DNA of 11,782 nt from Verrucomicrobiota bacterium (GTDB lineage Bacteria; Verrucomicrobiota; Verrucomicrobiia; Opitutales; Opitutaceae), in assembly GCA_023430825.1 (NCBI GenBank), contig JAEYYL010000160.1, positions 1 to 11,782 on the forward strand, read 5' to 3'. Within the stretch, counting starts at the first letter, position 1. Each line of letters opens with the position of its first letter. The notes below the pieces were generated by a model, which saw only the letters and a program-made list of their open reading frames with translations, ran no database searches and was not told the DNA's origin. Below are positions 8,050 to 11,782 of this stretch, in pieces. The position numbers and the translations under genes were made by a program.

Positions 8050-10365
8050 ATGGCGTCTCTCAAACGATTCCTCGCGTCTAGCAACCCGTCTTCGACGCCG
8101 CGCTTTTCGAGTGCTGTCCGAAAAGTTCGCGGCTTGCCCGCCGCCGGCCAGCTCGCAATTGCCCTCATCATCATCGGGCTCGCCAGCATGCCGCTCGGCT
8201 GGATTCCGCATTCCGTTGCTCGCGTCGAGGCGCTCCCGCTCTCTTCACCCACTAGCTATCGGTTCGAAAAAAGCGACTGGCAGCCTCACGGCATCTACGC
8301 TGCCGGCGAGTTACCTCCCAGATATCACAGCCTCCACTATCGCGGCTCCTTCGTGAGCGGGGACGCCTTCGTCGGCGCACAGACATCAGGCTGGTATGCC
8401 GCCAGGCCACGTGTGGCGGTGATGGTTGCCGGCTTTCCGATGTTTCCGCCGAATCAGCTCGAGATCGAAGTGCGGCGAACCGGTGAGGATAACCTGCTCA
8501 TCCCCTTCCAAGGCGAGAATCCTCGCGAAAGCTGGACCCGCTGGGTCGTATCGCTGCCAGCGAATGCAGAAGCGTTCCGTATCCGAGGCTCCGATGGGAC
8601 AACCTCCTGGGGCGGCTGGCTCTGCTTTACCGAACCGTTCGCTCCCTCGATCGCCAACACGATCGATTTTTGGATGGTGGGGCAAACCCTCGGCACGGTG
8701 GCGCTCGCCTTGGTGCTGGTTCTCGGACCCGGCATCCTGTGGCGGGCGTGGCGGCGCACGAGCTTGCTGAGCCTCCTCTGGGTCGGTCCCCTCTGGCTGG
8801 CCCTGGGAGGGACGGTATGCTGGGCACTCGGAGGCTCTATTGCGCCGACGTGGATCGCCTTGGCGTGGGTTATCGGAACGCTGCTCGGCTTGGTCTGGTT
8901 CTCCCTCTGCCGGCCGATTTGGCAATCATGGTCAACCACCGAGCTTCGCGTCATTGTCCTCCTGCCGATCTGCGTGCTAGGCGCCGCATCGAAGGCGGCG
9001 TTTTCGGGAGGACCGCCCGGCGAACTCTATCATGGTCGAATTTCGCGCACGCTCGAAATCGGCGACCGGGGCGACAGCCGAATTTCGTTCCACACCGTCC
9101 AGCTCGTCGCGAATCATCTCTCGCCGAACGAACCGGAGGGGGCAAAATACTTCGCGCCTTGGCACTTCTCCGCGCGCGGCCCCCTCGCCGGTCTCGCTGC
9201 CGTCCCCCTCGTCCTCGCCTTGGGCAACCATCCCCCGCTCGCGCAGCCGGAACAGCCGTGGGTGCCTTTCGATCCGCAGGGATTCGCCGCTTACCGGATC
9301 GTGTTGATGACTCTGGCATCATTGTCGCTCATTGCGTTGACCGCCCTCGTCAAGCGGGTCGCCGGTGAGCAGCGGGCCTGGCTCGCCGCGGCTTTGCTGG
9401 CGCTCAGTCCCTTCTTTTGGCACGAGGTTTACTTCACCTGGCCGAAGTTGATCACTGCCACTTGGGTGCTCGGCGCATTTCAACTGTTGCTCGATGGACA
9501 TGCGATTCGTTCCGCCCTTTTCTTGGGCGGCGCTTACCTCTGGCATCCCCTGGCGTTGCTCAGCACACCCGTCTTCAATTGCTGGATCTTGGGCGAATCG
9601 CGCCCCCCGCTCTATCGACGCTTCTTCCGTTCCTGCCTCTTCGGCCTGGTGGTCGTAGGAGTCATGGGGGCCTGGCTGTTGATCAACGGCCAGAACTCGA
9701 GCCAGAGCGGTTTCCTCGACTACTTTCGCGCCGCCGATGGCGTTTATGCGCCTGCCAGCGTCTGGTGGGCGAACCGGTGGACCAGTTTTTTGAATACCTG
9801 CGTGCCGTTCCACGTTCTGTGGTGCTGCGCCGGAAATCCCGCTTTCAACGCCATCAACTCTTTATCCAGCGATGTCGTCCATTTCTTTTTCCAATACTGG
9901 ACCGCCGCCCCGTTCGCCGTCGGGATCGCGACGTGGGCCGTGCTCTTGATGGCCTTCTTCAGGGGTATTGCGCGCCATCCCCGCGTCGCCGCGCTGACTC
10001 TCATCGCGCCCACCCTCCTTTTCATCGCTTACATGGGCATCGTCTCGACCGGTATCATGCGCGACGGCGGCCACGTGCTTTTCCTCACCGGCTGGGCCTT
10101 TCTCGTCTGGGCCGCCGGAGACAAGGTTCCCGCCTGGGTCCTCGGCCGCGCGTTCAGTCTGGTGCGAGCCATCGAGGTCCTCGCTATGATGTTCGTTCCC
10201 GCCATGGCAACCGCCTCCCCTTGGTTGTCCGACGACTGGCTTTTGAACGACGTGTTTTGGCTGCTGGTCGCTGCCGCCAGCCTCGCTGTGATAACCTGGC
10301 AGATTTCCCAGACACGCGAGTTGAAGATGGATCAGACTCCACCGGGATCGGAGCGCGCCGCCTGA
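8050..10365 (+). CDS. Large polytopic membrane protein with periplasmic beta domain, GT-C-like
   Basis: 771 residues. A basic N-terminus and one membrane helix (about 35-54) lead into an extracytoplasmic domain (about 55-200) that reads as a beta sandwich: strands ending in RVAVMVAGFP and LEIEVRR, and a closing GGWLCFTEPF. Around ten further membrane segments follow (from about 207). The key loop has GDRGDSRISFHTVQLVANHL (Asp342) and FSARGPLAGL (373-382), and after the next helices YFTWPKL (461-467), then YLWHPLALL. The same order (acidic loop, S/A-x-R-x-P element, Y-x-WPKL) occurs in the next gene, so the two are paralogues. A membrane-bound sugar transferase acting on lipid-linked substrate is inferred, with the beta domain possibly binding glycan. 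ATG 8050 has only a weak ribosome site; the gap to the preceding stop is 17 nt. Confidence 0.85.
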   Translation: MASLKRFLASSNPSSTPRFSSAVRKVRGLPAAGQLAIALIIIGLASMPLGWIPHSVARVEALPLSSPTSYRFEKSDWQPHGIYAAGELPPRYHSLHYRGSFVSGDAFVGAQTSGWYAARPRVAVMVAGFPMFPPNQLEIEVRRTGEDNLLIPFQGENPRESWTRWVVSLPANAEAFRIRGSDGTTSWGGWLCFTEPFAPSIANTIDFWMVGQTLGTVALALVLVLGPGILWRAWRRTSLLSLLWVGPLWLALGGTVCWALGGSIAPTWIALAWVIGTLLGLVWFSLCRPIWQSWSTTELRVIVLLPICVLGAASKAAFSGGPPGELYHGRISRTLEIGDRGDSRISFHTVQLVANHLSPNEPEGAKYFAPWHFSARGPLAGLAAVPLVLALGNHPPLAQPEQPWVPFDPQGFAAYRIVLMTLASLSLIALTALVKRVAGEQRAWLAAALLALSPFFWHEVYFTWPKLITATWVLGAFQLLLDGHAIRSALFLGGAYLWHPLALLSTPVFNCWILGESRPPLYRRFFRSCLFGLVVVGVMGAWLLINGQNSSQSGFLDYFRAADGVYAPASVWWANRWTSFLNTCVPFHVLWCCAGNPAFNAINSLSSDVVHFFFQYWTAAPFAVGIATWAVLLMAFFRGIARHPRVAALTLIAPTLLFIAYMGIVSTGIMRDGGHVLFLTGWAFLVWAAGDKVPAWVLGRAFSLVRAIEVLAMMFVPAMATASPWLSDDWLLNDVFWLLVAAASLAVITWQISQTRELKMDQTPPGSERAA

Positions 10366-10405
10366 CCGTTCCGCACGGCACCACCGGGCAATTTTTTATT
10401 CGATC

Positions 10406-11782
10406 GTGAATCCTTCAGCTTTGCTGCTCAACACGACTTGGCTGGCTGTTTCTTTCATCTTCGCCATGCCGGTTGCAGCCATCTTCCTTTGGCTCCGGCG
10501 ACGGAACGAACCGAATGAAAGGTGCCTGATTATCGCGCCGCTCGTAGGGCTCGGATTGCTCGGCTACGTCGCCTTCTTCTCTTTCGTATTCTCGCCGAGT
10601 TTCGGCCGCCTCTTTTCTTATGTCTCGATAATATCGACCGCCACCTACGTGTTTTTCGTCACCCGGCGGAGCTGGCTTCATTTCCACGCAGGGGGTCTAA
10701 AGTATCTGCCGGCACTGGCCTTCAGCCTGGGCCTCTTTTACCTGGGGATTCTTTACCTTCCGGCTTTCCACCAACCGTATTTCGATCAGTCCTCTTTGCG
10801 ATTCATCCCGGGCTTGCCTTTCGATCCGGTAATTCCCGCAGTTTTAGGCGATCGGTTGTTCGCCGGCGAGCCCGTGCGGCCTTTCATGCTAGACTGGCTG
10901 AGCAGCGATCGCCCCCCGCTTCAGACAGGCCTATATCTCTTTGTATTGCCTTGGCTGAAGCTACTCAGCCTGCCAGAGGGCTTGGGCTATCAGTGCGTCG
11001 GCACCTTCTGTCAGTTGTTCTGGGTTCCAGCCACATGGCTAATGATGTGTGCGCTCTGCCGCGAACGACGTGTAGCTGCCGCGGGTGTTCTCATTCTCGC
11101 GATCACGGGGTTTTTCCTGCTGAACAGCGTGTATGTCTGGCCAAAGCTTCTGGCCGGGAGCTACGTCCTTTTCGCGGGTTTGCTCCTGATCGATGCCAAT
11201 CCCCATCGTCCGAGATTCGCGTTGCTAGCCGGCTTAGCCGCCGCCTTGGGATGGCTCGCTCACGGGGGCGTGGCCTTTTCATTGATCGCACTCGTTCCGA
11301 TCTGGGTAATTCGGGGCTGCCCATACTGGCGCAAGATTCCGGTCACCGCCCTGCTTTTCCTCCTCATCGCTGGGCCATGGCTCTGGTATCAAAAATTCTA
11401 CGATCCCCCTGGCGATCGCCTCCTCAAATGGCATCTCGCTGGGACGATACCCGTCGATTCCCGTCCGTTGTTCGAAGTCCTGAGAACGGCTTACTCGGAG
11501 CTGTCCTGGAGCGAATGGCTCGATGTTAAGTTAGCTAACATACGGACTCTGTTCCGAGGGAGGTTCAGCCAGCTCTTCGACTTTTTCACCACACCCGGCA
11601 AACAGCGACGGATGGAGGAGTTCTTCCACTTCTTTCGGGCAATCGGCGTGCTTAACCCGACTTCGCCAACTGGGAGGTTTGAAGTGGGCAAGTCATTGAT
11701 CAGTCGTGCAAGCATCCGGAAAGTCGGGCCTACAGCGTCGCGGCGGAGGCGGGCGCGGGACGGATGCGGGGCGGAGGCTGCG
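10406..11782 (+). CDS. Polytopic membrane protein, paralogue of the preceding gene (3' partial or disrupted)
   Basis: The frame is open from GTG 10406 to the last base (459 codons), so the gene runs out of the window. GTG is chosen because it keeps the first helix whole (LLLNTTWLAVSFIFAMPVAA); the next in-frame start, ATG 10466, cuts it. Three or four helices precede a loop with PFDPVIP (Asp140), LDWLSSDRPPLQTG (SSDRPPLQTG 166-175), then YVWPKL (243-248). These align with the acidic loop, FSARGPLAGL and YFTWPKL of the preceding protein. Unlike that protein there is no N-terminal beta domain. Codons TTA, CTA, ATA and AGG are more frequent than in the left-hand genes. From about residue 418 (base 11656) the sequence turns hydrophilic and Arg-rich where the paralogue has another membrane helix, so the true coding region may be truncated or interrupted there. 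Membrane GT-C-type function is inferred. Confidence 0.82.
   Translation, partial: MNPSALLLNTTWLAVSFIFAMPVAAIFLWLRRRNEPNERCLIIAPLVGLGLLGYVAFFSFVFSPSFGRLFSYVSIISTATYVFFVTRRSWLHFHAGGLKYLPALAFSLGLFYLGILYLPAFHQPYFDQSSLRFIPGLPFDPVIPAVLGDRLFAGEPVRPFMLDWLSSDRPPLQTGLYLFVLPWLKLLSLPEGLGYQCVGTFCQLFWVPATWLMMCALCRERRVAAAGVLILAITGFFLLNSVYVWPKLLAGSYVLFAGLLLIDANPHRPRFALLAGLAAALGWLAHGGVAFSLIALVPIWVIRGCPYWRKIPVTALLFLLIAGPWLWYQKFYDPPGDRLLKWHLAGTIPVDSRPLFEVLRTAYSELSWSEWLDVKLANIRTLFRGRFSQLFDFFTTPGKQRRMEEFFHFFRAIGVLNPTSPTGRFEVGKSLISRASIRKVGPTASRRRRARDGCGAEAA
11656..11782. other. Possible junction: composition change at the right edge
   Basis: The + strand is C-rich through all the genes but becomes G-rich here, most clearly from about 11721. 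The + frame reads as an Arg/Lys-rich tail unlike the membrane protein before it. An 8-bp inverted repeat (CCCGACTT at 11656-11663, AAGTCGGG at 11721-11728) brackets the first part. GGCGGAGGC recurs near the end. This may be the edge of an inserted repeat or element, an intergenic region after a truncated gene, or sequence error; the window is too short to tell. Confidence 0.4.

Noticed and set aside
10390..10400. A/T-rich run with six consecutive T's as an intrinsic terminator between the last two genes
   Set aside because: No convincing GC-rich stem precedes the T's, and the following gene starts only a few bases later in the same direction.
9417..10409. 330-codon + strand frame inside the 8050 gene
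   Set aside because: Arg-rich shadow frame in high-GC coding DNA; the overlapping frame is the real membrane protein.
10522..11529. 335-codon + strand frame inside the last gene
   Set aside because: Arg/Ser/Pro-rich shadow with no membrane or domain pattern; the GTG frame from 10406 over the same bases has helices and aligns with the neighbouring paralogue.
11491..11715. 74-codon minus-strand ORF near the right edge
   Set aside because: It lies mostly antisense to the well-supported part of the last gene and shows no recognisable domain; the possible element edge is reported separately.

Overview
The window is high-GC bacterial DNA carrying one unbroken same-strand (+) run of seven protein genes. 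All look like surface-polysaccharide (O-antigen or exopolysaccharide type) functions. The strongly C-ending codon use (GCC, CGC, CTC, ATC, GAC), the coiled coil plus SWxxTxPLR head on the first glycosyltransferase, and the style of the large membrane proteins suggest Verrucomicrobiota, perhaps Opitutaceae. That assignment is inference; there is no marker gene here.

Layout: (1) 1-2358, a tandem GT2 glycosyltransferase whose 5' end lies outside the window. (2) 2359-2527, the longest spacer, holding a 20-bp-arm palindrome at 2461-2520 that ends just before the next start codon. (3) 2528-4423, a polytopic membrane protein with a soluble C-terminal domain. (4) 4484-5485, an N-terminal beta-rich accessory domain fused to a SAM methyltransferase. 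(5) 5519-6205, a second, shorter SAM methyltransferase. (6) 6272-8032, 8050-10365 and 10406 to the right edge, three more large polytopic membrane proteins. The last gene is open to the end of the window, starts at GTG, and seems to lose its family character at about 11655. Spacers after the second gene are only 17-66 nt and no convincing terminator is visible, so the genes are probably co-transcribed.

How they may work together (inference): the GT2 enzyme adds sugars from nucleotide-sugar donors on the cytoplasmic face. The two methyltransferases modify or cap sugars. The four membrane proteins resemble GT-C-type lipid-linked sugar transferases: each has a first extracytoplasmic loop with an Asp followed about 20-30 residues later by an aromatic/His/Ser-x-x-Pro element. 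Four divergent GT-C-like proteins in about 9 kb is the most unusual feature of the locus. The first GT and the first methyltransferase share an accessory domain with near-identical motif spacing, which suggests they recognise the same glycan or partner.

Composition shifts across the window. The first four genes use almost only C/G-ending codons; the last three use more AT-ending codons (TTA, CTA, ATA), as expected of variable glycan loci that are exchanged between strains. No RNA gene, CRISPR array or intact insertion sequence is visible. The final ~125 bases differ in strand composition and may be a junction.
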